Of a stretch of DNA of 64,000 bases, positions 9,127 to 18,955 are shown piece by piece. The notes beneath the pieces are model-generated. The model worked only from the letters and a program-made list of their open reading frames with translations, was not told the DNA's origin and searched no databases. This stretch comes from Saccharothrix carnea (GTDB lineage: Bacteria; Actinomycetota; Actinomycetes; Mycobacteriales; Pseudonocardiaceae). Every line of letters begins with the position of its first letter. The first letter of the stretch is position 1. A program made the translations under genes and the position numbers. The stretch is from the NCBI RefSeq assembly GCF_003014735.1, contig NZ_PYAX01000003.1, positions 186,001 to 250,000 on the forward strand, in the 5' to 3' direction.

Positions 9127-10830
9127 ATGACTACTCAGCTCACGTTCGACGAACTGGGCACACCGCTGCGCGAGACCACGTTCGTCGTGTTCGACCTGGA
9201 GACCACCGGCGGCCGGGCGGACGAGGACTCGATCACCGAGATCGGTGCGGTGAAGGTGCGCGGCGGGCGGGTGATCGGCGAGTTCGGCACCCTCGTCGAC
9301 CCCGAGCGGGGCATCCCGCCGCAGGTCGTGGCGCTGACCGGGATCACCCAGCTGATGGTGACCGGCGCGCCCCGGCTCGCCACGGTGCTGCCCGCGTTCC
9401 TCGAGTTCGCCGCGGGCGCGGTGCTGGTGGCGCACAACTCCGGCTTCGACGTCGGGTTCATCAAGGCCGCCTGCGCCCGGCACGGGTACACGTGGCCCAA
9501 GCCGACGGTCGTGTGCACGGTGAAGCTGGCCCGCCGGGTGCTCAGCCGGGACGAGGCGCCCAGCTGCCGGCTCTCGGCGCTGGCCCACCTGTTCGGCGTG
9601 TCCGTGCAGCCGAACCACCGGGCGCTCATCGACGCCCGCGCGACCGTCGAGGTGCTGCACCACCTGCTGGAGCGGGTCGGGTCGGTCGGCGTGCACTCGC
9701 TGGAGGAGCTGGTCGCCTACCTGCCCGAGGTGACCCCGGCGCAGCGGCGCAAGCGGACGCTCGCCTCGCACCTGCCGTCCACCCCCGGCGTCTACCTGTT
9801 CCGCGGGCCGTCCGAGGAGGTGCTGTACGTCGGCACGGCGTCCGACCTGCGACGACGGGTGCGGCAGTACTTCACCGCGAGCGAGGGCCGCAAGCGGCTG
9901 CGGGAGATGGTCTCGCTGGCGGTACGGGTGGACGCGGTGGAGTGCGCGCACCCGCTGGAGGCGGAGGTGCGGGAGCTGCGGCTGCTGACCGCGCACAAGC
10001 CCGCCTACAACCGCCGTTCCAAGAACCAGGGGCAGGCGTGGTGGCTCGTGCTGACGGAGGAGGCGTTTCCACGCCTCTCCGTGGTCCGCACGCCGCGTGA
10101 GGGTGCGCTCGGCCCGTTCCGGTCCCGGCGGTTGGCCGAGACGGCGCTGGAGGCGATGTTGGAGGCCGTGCCGCTGCGGGCGTGCTCGATGCGGATCCCG
10201 GCGCGCAACGCCTCCGCCACGCCGTGCGCGCTGTTCGAGCTGGGCCGGTGCGAGGCGCCGTGCGCGGGACGGCAGTCGGTGGACGACTACTCCCCCGCCG
10301 TTTCCGCGTTCCGGCAGCTGGTGGCCGGGGCGGATGTGGCGCCGTTGCGCGGGCTGACCGCGCAGATCGACGCGCTCGCGCTGGCCCACCGGTTCGAGGA
10401 CGCGGCCACCCGCCGTGACCGCATGTCGTCGTTGGTGCGCTCGTTGGACCGGGCGCAGCGGCTCGCGGGCCTGGCCGCGTTGCCCGAGGTGGTGGCCGCG
10501 CGTCCGGACGGGTCCGGCGGGTGGGAGTTCGCCGTGGTGCGGCACGGGCGGTTGGCGTCGGCCGGGGTGGCGCGGCGCGGCACGCGGCCGATGCCGGTGG
10601 TCGACGCGCTGGTGGCGTCGGCGGAGACGGTGGTACCGGGCGAGGGCCCGCTGTTCGGCGCGCCCGCCGAGGAGGTCGGGGTGGTGCTGAGGTGGATGGA
10701 CCGGCCGGGCACGCGGCTGGTCTACTGCGAGCGCCCGTGGACGTCGCCCGCGTTCGCCGCCGGCGCGTGGCGCGAGTGGGTGGCACGCGCCGAGGCCGGT
10801 CGCGACCAGTACCGGGTGGCGGGCCACTAG
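9127..10830 (+). CDS. DEDDh exonuclease fused to GIY-YIG/UvrC-like nuclease
   Basis: This 567-residue fusion starts with a DnaQ-type proofreading exonuclease: FVVFDLETTG carries Asp23 and Glu25, and NHRALIDARAT supplies the late H and D. Around residue 219 a GIY-YIG domain begins (TPGVYLFRG, VLYVGTASDLRRRV), followed by a UvrC/Cho-like region with a Cys-rich stretch (CSMRIP, CALFELGRCEAPCAG). The same fusion occurs as Rv2191. A role in DNA repair or nucleotide excision is likely from the parts, but its physiological function is not settled. ATG 9127 follows TACGGT at 9113-9118 by eight bases and no Shine-Dalgarno is visible, so translation may be leaderless. Confidence 0.88.
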   Translation: MTTQLTFDELGTPLRETTFVVFDLETTGGRADEDSITEIGAVKVRGGRVIGEFGTLVDPERGIPPQVVALTGITQLMVTGAPRLATVLPAFLEFAAGAVLVAHNSGFDVGFIKAACARHGYTWPKPTVVCTVKLARRVLSRDEAPSCRLSALAHLFGVSVQPNHRALIDARATVEVLHHLLERVGSVGVHSLEELVAYLPEVTPAQRRKRTLASHLPSTPGVYLFRGPSEEVLYVGTASDLRRRVRQYFTASEGRKRLREMVSLAVRVDAVECAHPLEAEVRELRLLTAHKPAYNRRSKNQGQAWWLVLTEEAFPRLSVVRTPREGALGPFRSRRLAETALEAMLEAVPLRACSMRIPARNASATPCALFELGRCEAPCAGRQSVDDYSPAVSAFRQLVAGADVAPLRGLTAQIDALALAHRFEDAATRRDRMSSLVRSLDRAQRLAGLAALPEVVAARPDGSGGWEFAVVRHGRLASAGVARRGTRPMPVVDALVASAETVVPGEGPLFGAPAEEVGVVLRWMDRPGTRLVYCERPWTSPAFAAGAWREWVARAEAGRDQYRVAGH

Positions 10831-10873
10831 CATGTGGTCGGTCGAGACCCCCGACGACTTGTGGAGGACCGCT

Positions 10874-11158
10874 GTGATCACCGCGATCGTGCTGATCCAG
10901 GCCGCCGCCGAGACCATCCCGGACGCGGCGCAGGCGATCGCCGACATCGAGGGCGTCACCGAGGTCTACTCGTGCGCCGGCGACGTCGACCTGATCGCCC
11001 TGGTCAAGGTCGCCCGGCACGAGGACCTCGCCGACCTGGTGCCCGGCCACATCTCCAAGGTGCCCGGCGTGCTGAACACGGACACCCACATCTCGTTCCG
11101 GTCCTACTCGAAGCGCGACACGGACGCGGCCTTCGCCATCGGCCTCGAAGACGCCTGA
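10874..11158 (+). CDS. Stand-alone Lrp/AsnC ligand-binding (RAM) domain protein
   Basis: This 94-residue protein contains only the ligand-binding RAM fold of Lrp/AsnC regulators (ITAIVLIQAAAETI, IADIEGVTEVYSCAGDVDL, ALVKVARHEDLADLV). There is no helix-turn-helix. Such single-domain proteins assemble into rings that bind amino acids, but a DNA-binding role is not expected without a partner. I chose GTG 10874 because GGAGG lies six bases upstream; a longer form from 10832 would lack one. It is 43 bases downstream of the nuclease gene, so read-through is possible. Confidence 0.85.
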   Translation: MITAIVLIQAAAETIPDAAQAIADIEGVTEVYSCAGDVDLIALVKVARHEDLADLVPGHISKVPGVLNTDTHISFRSYSKRDTDAAFAIGLEDA

Positions 11159-11170
11159 CCGGTCCCCGGG

Positions 11171-11422
11171 TCAAGCCGCGCGCGACAACTCGGCGAGCGC
11201 GGTGTAGTCGACGTCGGTGAGGCCTTGGCGCGGGTCGACCCGGTGCAGCTGGGCGGCGCCTCGGTGGTGCTCGCCCACCCACGCCCGGTCGGTGTCGGTC
11301 GGTTCGTCGTCGACCCGGGCGAACGCACGCCCCGCCGCCCAGCCGACGAGGGCGCGCGTCGTCCAGTGCAGACCGGCGCACACGTCCCGCTCCTCGTCCT
11401 CGGACGGCTCCGGCCACGCCAC
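11171..11422 (-). CDS. Hypothetical small acidic protein
   Basis: A minus-strand frame of about 83 residues ends in LTDVDYTALAELSRAA. It has the G/C-rich third positions expected of a real gene and an acidic, tryptophan-containing composition (WPEPSEDEERDV, WVGEHHRGAAQL). No family is recognised. The frame stays open back to 11476, but that longer start would overlap the qcrB terminator, so I place the start at the GTG at 11422. No ribosome binding site is evident. It is convergent with the Lrp-like gene, 12 bases apart. Confidence 0.5.
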   Translation of the reverse strand: MAWPEPSEDEERDVCAGLHWTTRALVGWAAGRAFARVDDEPTDTDRAWVGEHHRGAAQLHRVDPRQGLTDVDYTALAELSRAA

Positions 11423-11461
11423 GACCGGCAACGGCGGCAGGCCGAGGCGTGGCGAGGACGC

Positions 11462-11502
11462 GAGAAGGCCCCGCACCCGTGAACGGGGTGCGGGGCCTTC
11501 TC
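11462..11502 (-). terminator. Terminator of the ctaE-qcrCAB operon
   Basis: A perfect 17-bp inverted repeat (11462-11478 and 11486-11502) with a 7-base loop lies 17 bases beyond the qcrB stop codon. Confidence 0.9.
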
Positions 11503-11518
11503 CGACGTGAACGCCCGG

Positions 11519-13189
11519 TCAGTCCTCCGGCTGAGAAGGCTTGCCGGCCAGTTCGCCGGCCGCCTTGTTCTCCCCGGTCAGGGCATCCGACGAGACACCG
11601 CGCTCGGCCCGGGCACGGGCCAGGGCGGCGGTCTCCTCCCGCGGGTCCGGGGTGAGGAAGCTGCCCGGCACCGGGTGCCCGGCCGAACCCAGCTTGTTCA
11701 TCTTCTTCGGCACCGACGCGCCCTGGTAGGCCAGCGGCAGCGGGTGGCCGTGGTCGTCCACCGGGCCCAGCGGCTGGTGGACCTCGATGAACTCGCCGTG
11801 CGGCAGGCGCTTGATGATGCCCGTCTCGACACCGTGCTCCAGCACCTCGCGGTCCGCGCGCTGCAACCCGATGCAGATGCGGTAGGTGATGAAGTAGGCC
11901 AGCGGCGGGACGAGGAGCATGCCGATGCGGCCCATCCACGTCATCGCGTTCAGCGAGATGTCGAACTTCATCGCGATGATGTCGTTGCCGCCCGAGAGCA
12001 GCAGCACCATGAAGTACGAGATCGCCATGACACCCAGCGACGTCCGGACCGGCACGTCGCGCGGGCGCTGCAGCAGGTTGTGGTGCGCGTGGTCCTTGGT
12101 CATCTTGCGCTCGATCCACGGGTACACCGCGGCGAGACCGGTCAGCAGCGGCAGGCCGAGCATGAACGGCAGGAACGGCGCGGGCACCGTGTAGTTGCCC
12201 AGGTACAGCTCCCACGCGGGCCACAGGCGGATCAGGCCGTCCGTCCAGCCCATGTACCAGTCGGGCTGCACGCCCGCCGACACCTGGGCCGCGTTGTACG
12301 GGCCGAAGTTCCAGATCGGGTTGATCTGGAAGATGCCGCCCATGATCGCCGTGACGGCCACGACCACGGCGAAGAACCCGCCGCCCTTGGCCGCGAACAC
12401 CGGCATGATGCGCACGCCGACGACGTTGGTCTCCTTGCGGCCCACGCCCGGGAACTGCGTGTGCTTCTGGTACCAGACCAGGCCCACGTGCACCGCGATC
12501 AGCGCCAGGATGATGCCCGGGATGACCAGGATGTGCAGCGTGTAGAGCCGGGGGATGATCTCCACGCCGGGGAACTCGCCGCCGAACGCCAGCCAGTTGA
12601 TCCACGTGCCGACCACCGGGAACGAGATCAGCAGCGCCGCCATCACCCGCAGGCCCGTGCCGGACAGCAGGTCGTCGGGCAGCGAGTAGCCGAGGAAGCC
12701 CTCGATCGCGCCCAGCATGAACAGCACGATGCCGATGACCCAGTTGATCTCACGCGGGCGCCGGAACGCACCCGTGAAGAAGATCCGGAACATGTGCACG
12801 ACGATCGCGCCCATGAACAGCAGCGCGGCCCAGTGGTGGACCTGGCGGACGAACAGGCCGCCGCGCACCTCGAACGAGATCTGCAGGGTCGACTCGAACG
12901 CCCGGGACATCTCGATGCCCTGGAGGTTCACGAAGCTGCCGTTGTAGACGACCTCCTCCATGGAGGGGTCGAAGAACAGCGCCAGGTAGGTGCCCGACAG
13001 CAGCAGGATGATGAAGCTGTACAGCGCGATCTCGCCGAGCAGGAACGACCAGTGCGTCGGGAAGACCTTGTTCAGCTGCTTCCGCATGCCGGAAGCCATG
13101 TGGAACCGGTCGTCGGCCCACTTGGCGGCGCCACCCGCCACGCGGGCGCCCGCGCCCTGCCGTTTTGTCGGCGTGGTGATGCCACTCAT
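11519..13189 (-). CDS. qcrB: Cytochrome bc1 (bcc) complex cytochrome b subunit
   Basis: The 556-residue integral membrane subunit of the menaquinol:cytochrome c reductase carries heme-ligand histidines in two helices ([13 protein letters not shown] and [12 protein letters not shown]) and the Qo-site region around PEFG-equivalent [12 protein letters not shown] long, polar C-terminal extension of about 100 residues is typical of actinobacterial QcrB, which works in a bcc-aa3 supercomplex and is the target of imidazopyridine-type inhibitors. Its ATG overlaps the qcrA stop as ATGA, showing translational coupling in the ctaE-qcrC-qcrA-qcrB operon. Confidence 0.97.
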   Translation of the reverse strand: MSGITTPTKRQGAGARVAGGAAKWADDRFHMASGMRKQLNKVFPTHWSFLLGEIALYSFIILLLSGTYLALFFDPSMEEVVYNGSFVNLQGIEMSRAFESTLQISFEVRGGLFVRQVHHWAALLFMGAIVVHMFRIFFTGAFRRPREINWVIGIVLFMLGAIEGFLGYSLPDDLLSGTGLRVMAALLISFPVVGTWINWLAFGGEFPGVEIIPRLYTLHILVIPGIILALIAVHVGLVWYQKHTQFPGVGRKETNVVGVRIMPVFAAKGGGFFAVVVAVTAIMGGIFQINPIWNFGPYNAAQVSAGVQPDWYMGWTDGLIRLWPAWELYLGNYTVPAPFLPFMLGLPLLTGLAAVYPWIERKMTKDHAHHNLLQRPRDVPVRTSLGVMAISYFMVLLLSGGNDIIAMKFDISLNAMTWMGRIGMLLVPPLAYFITYRICIGLQRADREVLEHGVETGIIKRLPHGEFIEVHQPLGPVDDHGHPLPLAYQGASVPKKMNKLGSAGHPVPGSFLTPDPREETAALARARAERGVSSDALTGENKAAGELAGKPSQPED

Positions 13190-14310
13190 GACTTACGCTC
13201 CCAGAACGCCGGACCCACGGCCTCGATGAAGTCGCCGCGGGCAATCAAGTATCCGTCCTCGTCAACCGTGATCGGAAGCTGCGGCAGGGCGCGGGTCGCC
13301 GGGCCGAACCGGGGCTTGCCGTAGTGGAAGACGTCGAACTGCGACTGGTGGCAGGGGCACAGGAGCAAGCCGGTCTGCTGCTCGTACAGCGAAGTCGGGC
13401 ACCCGAGGTGGGTGCAGATCTTCGAGTACGCGTAGAAGTCGCCGTAGTTGAAGTCCTCCTGGCCCGCGCGCTTGACCACGGACTGGCCGGGGCGCAGGCG
13501 GATGAGCATGACCGGGCTGTCGGCCCGCTTCAACGAGTGGACCAGGGCTTCTTCGTCGTCACGCTCCGACTCCCGGAACGGGAACACCGTTTCGAAACCA
13601 CCGGCGTCGAGGTCTTCCGGGCGCACCAGCGCGACCTCGTGGAAGTTGCCCGTGTGCCGGCGCAGGTAGACCTTCTCGCCGTTCTCGGACTTCCACGCGG
13701 TGTGCCAGAGCGAGTCCTTCGAGTCGCTGTTCGCCCACGGGTTGCGGATCAGACCGCCGAGCGGCACGGCCAGCACACCGAGGCCGAACACGCCGGCGCC
13801 GAGGCCCGCGGTGCGCTTGATGAGCGACCGGCGGCCGATGGTGGAGCGCTCGCCCGCGTCGGCCAGGTTGGCGATGATCGTGGCCTTGTCGACCTCGGCC
13901 GAACCGCCGTCGTGGCGCTGCTGGACGGCCAGCTCCTCCGGGATGAACTTCTTCGTGTACAGCAGAGCGCCGACGCCGATGCCGAGGATCGACAGGCCCA
14001 GCGTGAAACCGATGACCGGCGTGTACAGGCTGTACAGGATGTGGTCGCCGGTGTGCGGAGCCTCGTACTTCCACGGCCACCAGATGAACGCCACCAGGAA
14101 CGCGAGGCCGGCGAGCGCGGCGATGGTGAACCACAGGGCCACCAGCCGCTCGGCGCGCTTCTCCGCGCGGGTGCCCTTGACCGGCCAGCGGTCCTCGTAG
14201 TGGACCAGCTCGACGCCGTCCATCGCGGAACCGAGCTTGACCAGCTCGTCCCGGCTCATCCCGGCGAGTTCCGCCTCGTCGGGCAGCTCGTTCGGCTTCA
14301 CGCCGCTCAT
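13186..14310 (-). CDS. qcrA: Rieske iron-sulfur subunit of the bcc complex
   Basis: This 374-residue subunit has three predicted N-terminal membrane helices ([39 protein letters not shown] and [17 protein letters not shown]), as in other actinobacterial QcrA proteins. The C-terminal Rieske fold has the 2Fe-2S ligands C299-T-H301 with C304 in CTHLGC, and C318-P-C320-H321 in [10 protein letters not shown] twin-arginine-like stretch (GRRSLIKRT) precedes the third helix. It carries electrons from menaquinol to the QcrC cytochrome. Start ATG 14310 overlaps the qcrC stop as ATGA; its own stop overlaps qcrB in the same way. Confidence 0.97.
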   Translation of the reverse strand: MSGVKPNELPDEAELAGMSRDELVKLGSAMDGVELVHYEDRWPVKGTRAEKRAERLVALWFTIAALAGLAFLVAFIWWPWKYEAPHTGDHILYSLYTPVIGFTLGLSILGIGVGALLYTKKFIPEELAVQQRHDGGSAEVDKATIIANLADAGERSTIGRRSLIKRTAGLGAGVFGLGVLAVPLGGLIRNPWANSDSKDSLWHTAWKSENGEKVYLRRHTGNFHEVALVRPEDLDAGGFETVFPFRESERDDEEALVHSLKRADSPVMLIRLRPGQSVVKRAGQEDFNYGDFYAYSKICTHLGCPTSLYEQQTGLLLCPCHQSQFDVFHYGKPRFGPATRALPQLPITVDEDGYLIARGDFIEAVGPAFWERKS

Positions 14311-15116
14311 GCCTTGGCTCCGATCCAGAGGGTCACGCCGATGAGTGCGGCGATACCCACGATGAACGCGATCAGACCCTCCGAAACCGGCCCGAGGCCG
14401 CCGAGGGGGGCGCCGCCGGGGTTGTTGTTCCCGTCGGTCACCGACTTGATGTAAGCGATGATGTCTTCCTTCTCCTCCGGCGTGAGCTGCCGGTCGGAGA
14501 ACTTCGGCATGTTCTGCGGGCCCGTGAGCATCGCGGTGTACAGCTGCTCTTCGGACACGCCGTCGAGCTCGGGCGCGAACTTGCCGGACGACAGCGCCCC
14601 GCCGCGGCCGGTGAAGTTGTGGCACGCCGAGCAGTTGAGCCGGAACAGCTCGCCGCCGCGGGCCGGGTCCTCGCCGCGCAGCGCCTCGCCGCGCTCCTCG
14701 GGGGTCGTCGGGCCGCCGCCGCGGGACTGGATGAACGCACCGATGGCGTCCACCTCCTCCGGCGTGAACTTCGACGGCTTGCGCAGCGCCTGCGCCTCCT
14801 GGCGGGCCATGGGCATGCGACCGGAGGACACCTGGAAGTACACGGCCGCCTCGCCCACGCCGATCAGGCTGGGGCCGCGGTCCTCGACGCCGTCGAGGTT
14901 CTTGCCGTGGCAGGTGATGCAGGTGTTGTTGTAGAGCTGCTCGCCCAGTCGCACCTGCGCCGGGTCGTCCTGCGCCTGCGCGGTCTGCGGCTGCGGCGCG
15001 AGGGCGCTGAACAGGAAGCCCGCGGCCAGCAGCGCGAAGCCCAGCGCGAGCAGGCCCGAGATCCGCCGGCGCAGCTTGGTGCCGCGCTTCCGGGCCCGTG
15101 TGGTGTTGGTGGTCAT
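14307..15116 (-). CDS. qcrC: Diheme cytochrome c subunit of the bcc complex
   Basis: This 269-residue protein has an N-terminal membrane segment (ISGLLALGFALLAAGFLFSAL), two CXXCH heme c sites (CITCH at 66-70 and CSACH at 162-166), and a C-terminal anchor helix (GLIAFIVGIAALIGVTLWIG). In actinobacteria this diheme subunit replaces a soluble cytochrome c and hands electrons directly to the aa3 oxidase CuA centre. It lies 44 bases after ctaE, and its stop overlaps the qcrA start. Confidence 0.97.
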   Translation of the reverse strand: MTTNTTRARKRGTKLRRRISGLLALGFALLAAGFLFSALAPQPQTAQAQDDPAQVRLGEQLYNNTCITCHGKNLDGVEDRGPSLIGVGEAAVYFQVSSGRMPMARQEAQALRKPSKFTPEEVDAIGAFIQSRGGGPTTPEERGEALRGEDPARGGELFRLNCSACHNFTGRGGALSSGKFAPELDGVSEEQLYTAMLTGPQNMPKFSDRQLTPEEKEDIIAYIKSVTDGNNNPGGAPLGGLGPVSEGLIAFIVGIAALIGVTLWIGAKA

Positions 15117-15160
15117 GTGTGCGGCAACCCTTGCTGGTGTGAGTTCGGGGTTCGAGCTGG

Positions 15161-15769
15161 TCAGGGCACGATGTAGATGACGGCGAACAAGCCGATCCAG
15201 ACGACGTCGACGAAGTGCCAGTAGTACGACACGACGATCGCGGAGGTCGCCTGCGCGGGCGTGAACTTGCTCAGCTTCGTGCGGACCAGCAGGTAGCCGA
15301 ACGCGATCAGGCCACCGATCACGTGCAGGCCGTGGAAGCCGGTCGTCAGGTAGAAGACGGTGCCGTAGGCCGAGCTGGGGATCGTGGTCCCCTCGCTGAC
15401 CAGCGTGACGTACTCGAACGCCTGGCCACCCACGAAGATCGCACCCATGATCAGCGTCACGACGTACCAGCGACGCAGGCCGAACACGTCACCGCGCTCG
15501 GCGGCGAACACGCCCCACTGGCACGTGAACGAGGACGCCACCAGGATGATCGTGAAGAACAGTGCGTAGGGCACGTTCAGGTGCGTCGGTGCTGGTGGCC
15601 AGGGGCCTTCGTTCTGGGCCTTCACCGTGAAGAACATGGCGAAGAGCCCCGCGAAGAACATGAGCTCACTGGACAGCCAGACGATCGTGCCGACGCTGAC
15701 CATGTTCGGGCGGTTCAGCGAGTGCACGCGCTGGCCGATTGAGGGCGCTGCCGTTGTCACACGACGCAT
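15161..15769 (-). CDS. ctaE: Cytochrome c oxidase (aa3) subunit III
   Basis: The 202-residue, five-helix membrane protein shows the subunit III signatures [17 protein letters not shown] near the N-terminus, [11 protein letters not shown] in the middle and [18 protein letters not shown] at the end. It is the first gene of the ctaE-qcrC-qcrA-qcrB transcription unit, an order conserved in actinobacteria, and tells that the bcc and aa3 complexes are made together. A divergent gene begins 84 bases upstream at 15854. Confidence 0.96.
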   Translation of the reverse strand: MRRVTTAAPSIGQRVHSLNRPNMVSVGTIVWLSSELMFFAGLFAMFFTVKAQNEGPWPPAPTHLNVPYALFFTIILVASSFTCQWGVFAAERGDVFGLRRWYVVTLIMGAIFVGGQAFEYVTLVSEGTTIPSSAYGTVFYLTTGFHGLHVIGGLIAFGYLLVRTKLSKFTPAQATSAIVVSYYWHFVDVVWIGLFAVIYIVP

Positions 15770-15853
15770 TATTGCTTGCAGGATTTCGCCCCGCCCATCG
15801 GGTCCGGGGCACGTACGCAGGTCATCTGGGTCACACGCACGGTGAGGACGGTC

Positions 15854-16246
15854 ATGGGGTTGTTGAGCCGGTGGCGTGATCGACGCGCGCGGCGGGGTGT
15901 ACCCGCACTGGAGATCGATTCACCCGGCCTGGCGGTCGTGGTGGAGGCGTTCGACATCGCGGAGGCCGACTCGGCGGCGCTGGCCCGTTCGCCGCGGTGG
16001 CGCCCGGACGAGCCCGCGGTGCTGCGACACCACCTCGAACTGCCCTCTGACCAGGTAGAACGCGCCCGTGAGCTGCTCGCGCCGGACGGCTGGGAGCTTC
16101 GTCACGGCGAGCGCTGGCACGCGTTGCGGGTGCAGCGGCTGGACGCCCTGCACTGCGCGCAGGAGCGGGCCCGGATGGCGGGCCTGGCCCAGCGCCTCGG
16201 CGGCGACTGGATCGGGTGGGACGCACTGCAAGTCACGCAACGTTAG
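15854..16246 (+). CDS. Conserved hypothetical protein, possibly RraB-like
   Basis: The 130-residue soluble protein starts with a basic segment ([15 protein letters not shown]), then a compact alpha/beta region with [20 protein letters not shown] and ends [18 protein letters not shown]. The end resembles the GGxxxGW close of RraB (ribonuclease E inhibitor) domains, but the likeness is weak and function is not assigned. ATG 15854 has GAGG upstream with good spacing. It is divergent from ctaE and upstream of the receiver-like gene. Confidence 0.65.
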   Translation: MGLLSRWRDRRARRGVPALEIDSPGLAVVVEAFDIAEADSAALARSPRWRPDEPAVLRHHLELPSDQVERARELLAPDGWELRHGERWHALRVQRLDALHCAQERARMAGLAQRLGGDWIGWDALQVTQR

Positions 16247-16297
16247 CCGGATAACATCTGGCTACCTGGCACCCCGACCCGCCGGAGGATCGCGCCG

Positions 16298-16708
16298 ATG
16301 AGCACGCAGACGACCAGGATCCTGGTGTTCAGCCACCGCCCCGAGGTGCGTGAGACGATCATCACTGCGGTGGGTCGCCGTCCCGCGCCCGACCTGGGCC
16401 GCGTCGAGTACGTCGAGGTGGGCACGATCGCCGACGTCCTGTACGAGATGGACAACGGCGGCGTCGACCTGGCGATCCTGGACGGCGAGGCACAGCCGAC
16501 CGGCGGCATGGGACTGTCCCGGCAGCTGAAGAACGAGATCACCGACTGCCCCCCGATCGTGGTCGCGGTGCGCCGCAAGGACGACCGGTGGCTGGCGACG
16601 TGGTCGCAGGCGGACGCGGTGCTGGTGCACCCGCTCGACCCGCTGGCCGCCGCCGAGACCGTGGCCGAGGTGCTGCGCTCGACGGCGCTGCCCGTCGTCC
16701 GGGGCTGA
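16298..16708 (+). CDS. Receiver-like (REC fold) single-domain protein
   Basis: This 136-residue protein has the alternating beta/alpha pattern of a response-regulator receiver: TRILVFSHRPEVRETI, then GVDLAILDGEAQPTGGMG with an Asp in the phosphorylation position, then PPIVVAVRRKDDRW and DAVLVHPLDPLAAAETV. It has no output domain and only one acidic residue in the usual metal pocket, so phosphorylation is uncertain. ATG 16298 follows GGAGG by about nine bases. It ends seven bases before trpD, suggesting co-transcription. Confidence 0.75.
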   Translation: MSTQTTRILVFSHRPEVRETIITAVGRRPAPDLGRVEYVEVGTIADVLYEMDNGGVDLAILDGEAQPTGGMGLSRQLKNEITDCPPIVVAVRRKDDRWLATWSQADAVLVHPLDPLAAAETVAEVLRSTALPVVRG

Positions 16709-16715
16709 GGTCGCC

Positions 16716-17768
16716 GTGGAGCGCACCTGGCCGTTGCTGCTCAACCAGCTCGTCGACCGGGTCGACCTGACGCAGGACGACACGGCGTGGGCGATGGACC
16801 AAGTGATGTCCGGTGCCGCGACGCCCGCCCAGATCGCCGCGTTCGCGGTGGCGCTGCGGGCGAAGGGCGAGACGCCGGAAGAGGTCGACGGCATCGCCAC
16901 GATGATGCTGGCGCACGCGCGCCGGTTCACCGTGGACGTGCGTGCGGCGGACATCGTCGGCACGGGCGGTGACAGCTCCGGCTCGGTGAACATCTCGACC
17001 ATGGCGGCGATCGTCACGTCCGCGGCCGGCGTGCCGGTGGTCAAGCACGGCAACCGCGCGGCCTCGTCCAAGTGCGGCACGGCGGACGTGCTGGAAGAGC
17101 TCGGCGTCGCCATCGACCTGCCGCCCCTGGGCGTGCAGCAGACGGTCGAAGAACTGGGCATCGGGTTCTGCTTCGCCCCGGTGTTCCACCCCGGTTTCCG
17201 GCACGCGGGCGGGCCGCGGCGCGAGATCGGCATCCCCACGTCGTTCAACCTGCTCGGTCCGCTGACCAACCCGGCGCAGCCGCAGGTCGGCCTGGTGGGG
17301 TGCGCGCGGGTGGCGTTCGCGCCGCTGATCGCGGGCGTCTTCGCGCGGCGCGGCAACACCATGTTGGTCGTGCGCGGTGACGACGGGATGGACGAGATCA
17401 CCACGACCACCACCACGTCGGTGTGGGTGGCCGATGGCGGCGAGGTGCGGACCGACCGGATCGACCCGTCGGTGCTGGGCCTCGCGCCCGCGTCGGCCGA
17501 CGACCTCAAGGGCGGTGACGCCTCGGTGAACGCCGAGGTCGTGCGCGACCTGGTGGCCGGGAAGCCGGGTGCGGTGCGGGACGCGGTGCTGCTCAACGCC
17601 GCGGGTGCGCTCGCCACGCACGGCGGGCTGTCCGGTGACCTGCACGCGGACCTGGCGAGCGCGATGGGCCGGGCGGCCGAGGCGATCGACTCGGGTGCGG
17701 CGGCGGACCTGCTGCGGCGGTGGGCGGCGCGGTCGTCGGAGCTGAAGAAGTCCCTCGCGGACGCCTGA
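16716..17768 (+). CDS. trpD: Anthranilate phosphoribosyltransferase
   Basis: This 350-residue enzyme transfers the phosphoribosyl group of PRPP to anthranilate, step two of tryptophan synthesis from chorismate. The glycine-rich PRPP loop VGTGGDSSGSVNIST is at residues 81-95 and the anthranilate/PRPP motif VKHGNRAASSKCG is at about 109-121. The DE pair (DDGMDEITT) that binds magnesium is also present. Length is normal for the family. The start is GTG 16716. It is not near other trp genes here, matching the lone trpD of the mycobacterial locus. Confidence 0.96.
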   Translation: MERTWPLLLNQLVDRVDLTQDDTAWAMDQVMSGAATPAQIAAFAVALRAKGETPEEVDGIATMMLAHARRFTVDVRAADIVGTGGDSSGSVNISTMAAIVTSAAGVPVVKHGNRAASSKCGTADVLEELGVAIDLPPLGVQQTVEELGIGFCFAPVFHPGFRHAGGPRREIGIPTSFNLLGPLTNPAQPQVGLVGCARVAFAPLIAGVFARRGNTMLVVRGDDGMDEITTTTTTSVWVADGGEVRTDRIDPSVLGLAPASADDLKGGDASVNAEVVRDLVAGKPGAVRDAVLLNAAGALATHGGLSGDLHADLASAMGRAAEAIDSGAAADLLRRWAARSSELKKSLADA

Positions 17769-17775
17769 GCGGCGG

Positions 17776-18023
17776 TCAGCGGTGGGGCGTCCGGCCCCCG
17801 TACACCGTTGCCGCGATGCGGGCGAACGAGCGGACGAGCGGTCCCGGGTCGGTCCCGGCCCACGCCACGACGAGGGGGCTCGGCGGCAAGTCGACCAGCG
17901 GCACCGCGGTGAGCCCTCGGGCAGGGCGTGTACCAGCGGCGCCAACCCCACCGGCCGTCCACCGCACGGCTCGCAGGCACTCGTGGGCGGTCCCGCACGA
18001 CGGGCCGGTCCGGTCGCGTCCAC
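17776..18023 (-). pseudogene. Remnant of a LysR-type regulator (C-terminal end, frameshifted)
   Basis: Bases 17776 to about 17930 read as GLTAVPLVDLPPSPLVVAW then LVRSFARIAATVYGG and a stop. This looks like the C-terminal end of the effector domain of a LysR regulator. The stretch that should precede it, VGLAPLVHALPEG, is found in a different frame at about 17930-17970, so a frameshift separates the two parts. No helix-turn-helix region or credible start is found upstream. The rest of the 17769-18222 gap shows no gene. Confidence 0.5.
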
Positions 18024-18222
18024 CGTTCCGGCAGGCCTGCCAGACCGGACCGGTGCCCTCTGGCCACGACCCGGGACGTGCCCACAGCCGGGGCGACCGG
18101 TGGATCGGGAGGGGCGTCGGCTGCCCGTGCGCGGAGCACCCGGCGTGAACGACCGGGAGGGCGGCCAGAGATGACGGCCACCTTTTCACCGTCCCGCAAC
18201 GAGGGCGCGTCATGCTGTCCAC

Positions 18223-18891
18223 ATGCTCTACACGGTGATGAAACGAGTGGTGGCGCCCACCGCGCGGCTGGTCTACCGACCGAGGGTCGAAGGACTGGAG
18301 AACGTGCCCGCTGACGGTCCGGTGATCCTGGCGCCGAACCACCTGTCGTTCATCGACAGCATCGTGATCCCGATGGTGGTCCCGCGCCGCGTCTCGTTCC
18401 TCGCCAAGGCCGAGTACTTCGAGGGCACGGGCGTCAAGGGCGCCCTCTCCCGCTACTTCTTCGGCTCCCTGGGCCACGTGCCCGTGCGCCGGGGCCTCGG
18501 CCGGGCCGCCAGGGCGTCCCTGGACACCGCCAAGGACATCCTGGACCACGGCGGCGCGTTCGCCATCTACCCGGAGGGCACGCGCTCGCTGGACGGCCGC
18601 CTGCACCGCGGTCGCACCGGCGTGGCCCGGATGGCGCTGGAGTCCGGCGCGCCGGTCGTCCCGGTCGGGCTCATCGGCACCGACCAGGTGCAGCCGGTGG
18701 ACCGCAGGCTGCCCCGCGTCCACCCCATCACGATCCGGTTCGGCGAGCCGCTGCGCTTCGACCGCTACGCGGGCCTGCACGAGTCCCTGCCGGTGCTGCG
18801 CTCGGTCACCGACGAGATCGTCTACCGCATCCTGGAACTGTCCGAACAGGAGTACGTGGACAGCTACCAGAACTCGGCCACCGCGGCCTGA
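18223..18891 (+). CDS. 1-acyl-sn-glycerol-3-phosphate acyltransferase family protein
   Basis: This 222-residue PlsC-type protein has the catalytic NHLSFID block (His40, Asp45), the substrate motif YPEGTRSLDGRLHRGRTG and a following VPVGLIGTDQ. The family esterifies the sn-2 position of lysophosphatidic acid at the inner membrane. It resembles M. tuberculosis Rv2182c. The ATG is preceded by CATGCT six bases upstream and no Shine-Dalgarno is evident, so leaderless expression is possible. It is convergent with ctaF, separated by a terminator. Confidence 0.88.
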   Translation: MLYTVMKRVVAPTARLVYRPRVEGLENVPADGPVILAPNHLSFIDSIVIPMVVPRRVSFLAKAEYFEGTGVKGALSRYFFGSLGHVPVRRGLGRAARASLDTAKDILDHGGAFAIYPEGTRSLDGRLHRGRTGVARMALESGAPVVPVGLIGTDQVQPVDRRLPRVHPITIRFGEPLRFDRYAGLHESLPVLRSVTDEIVYRILELSEQEYVDSYQNSATAA

Positions 18892-18909
18892 CGGCCGAGC
18901 TGAAGACGA

Positions 18910-18942
18910 CAACGGGGGCCACCCGAAAGGTGACCCCCGTTG
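18910..18942. terminator. Bidirectional terminator between plsC-like gene and ctaF
   Basis: Arms 18910-18923 and 18929-18942 pair at 13 of 14 positions around a 5-base loop, between two convergent genes. Confidence 0.85.
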
Positions 18943-18955
18943 GTGTTGCGTCAGC

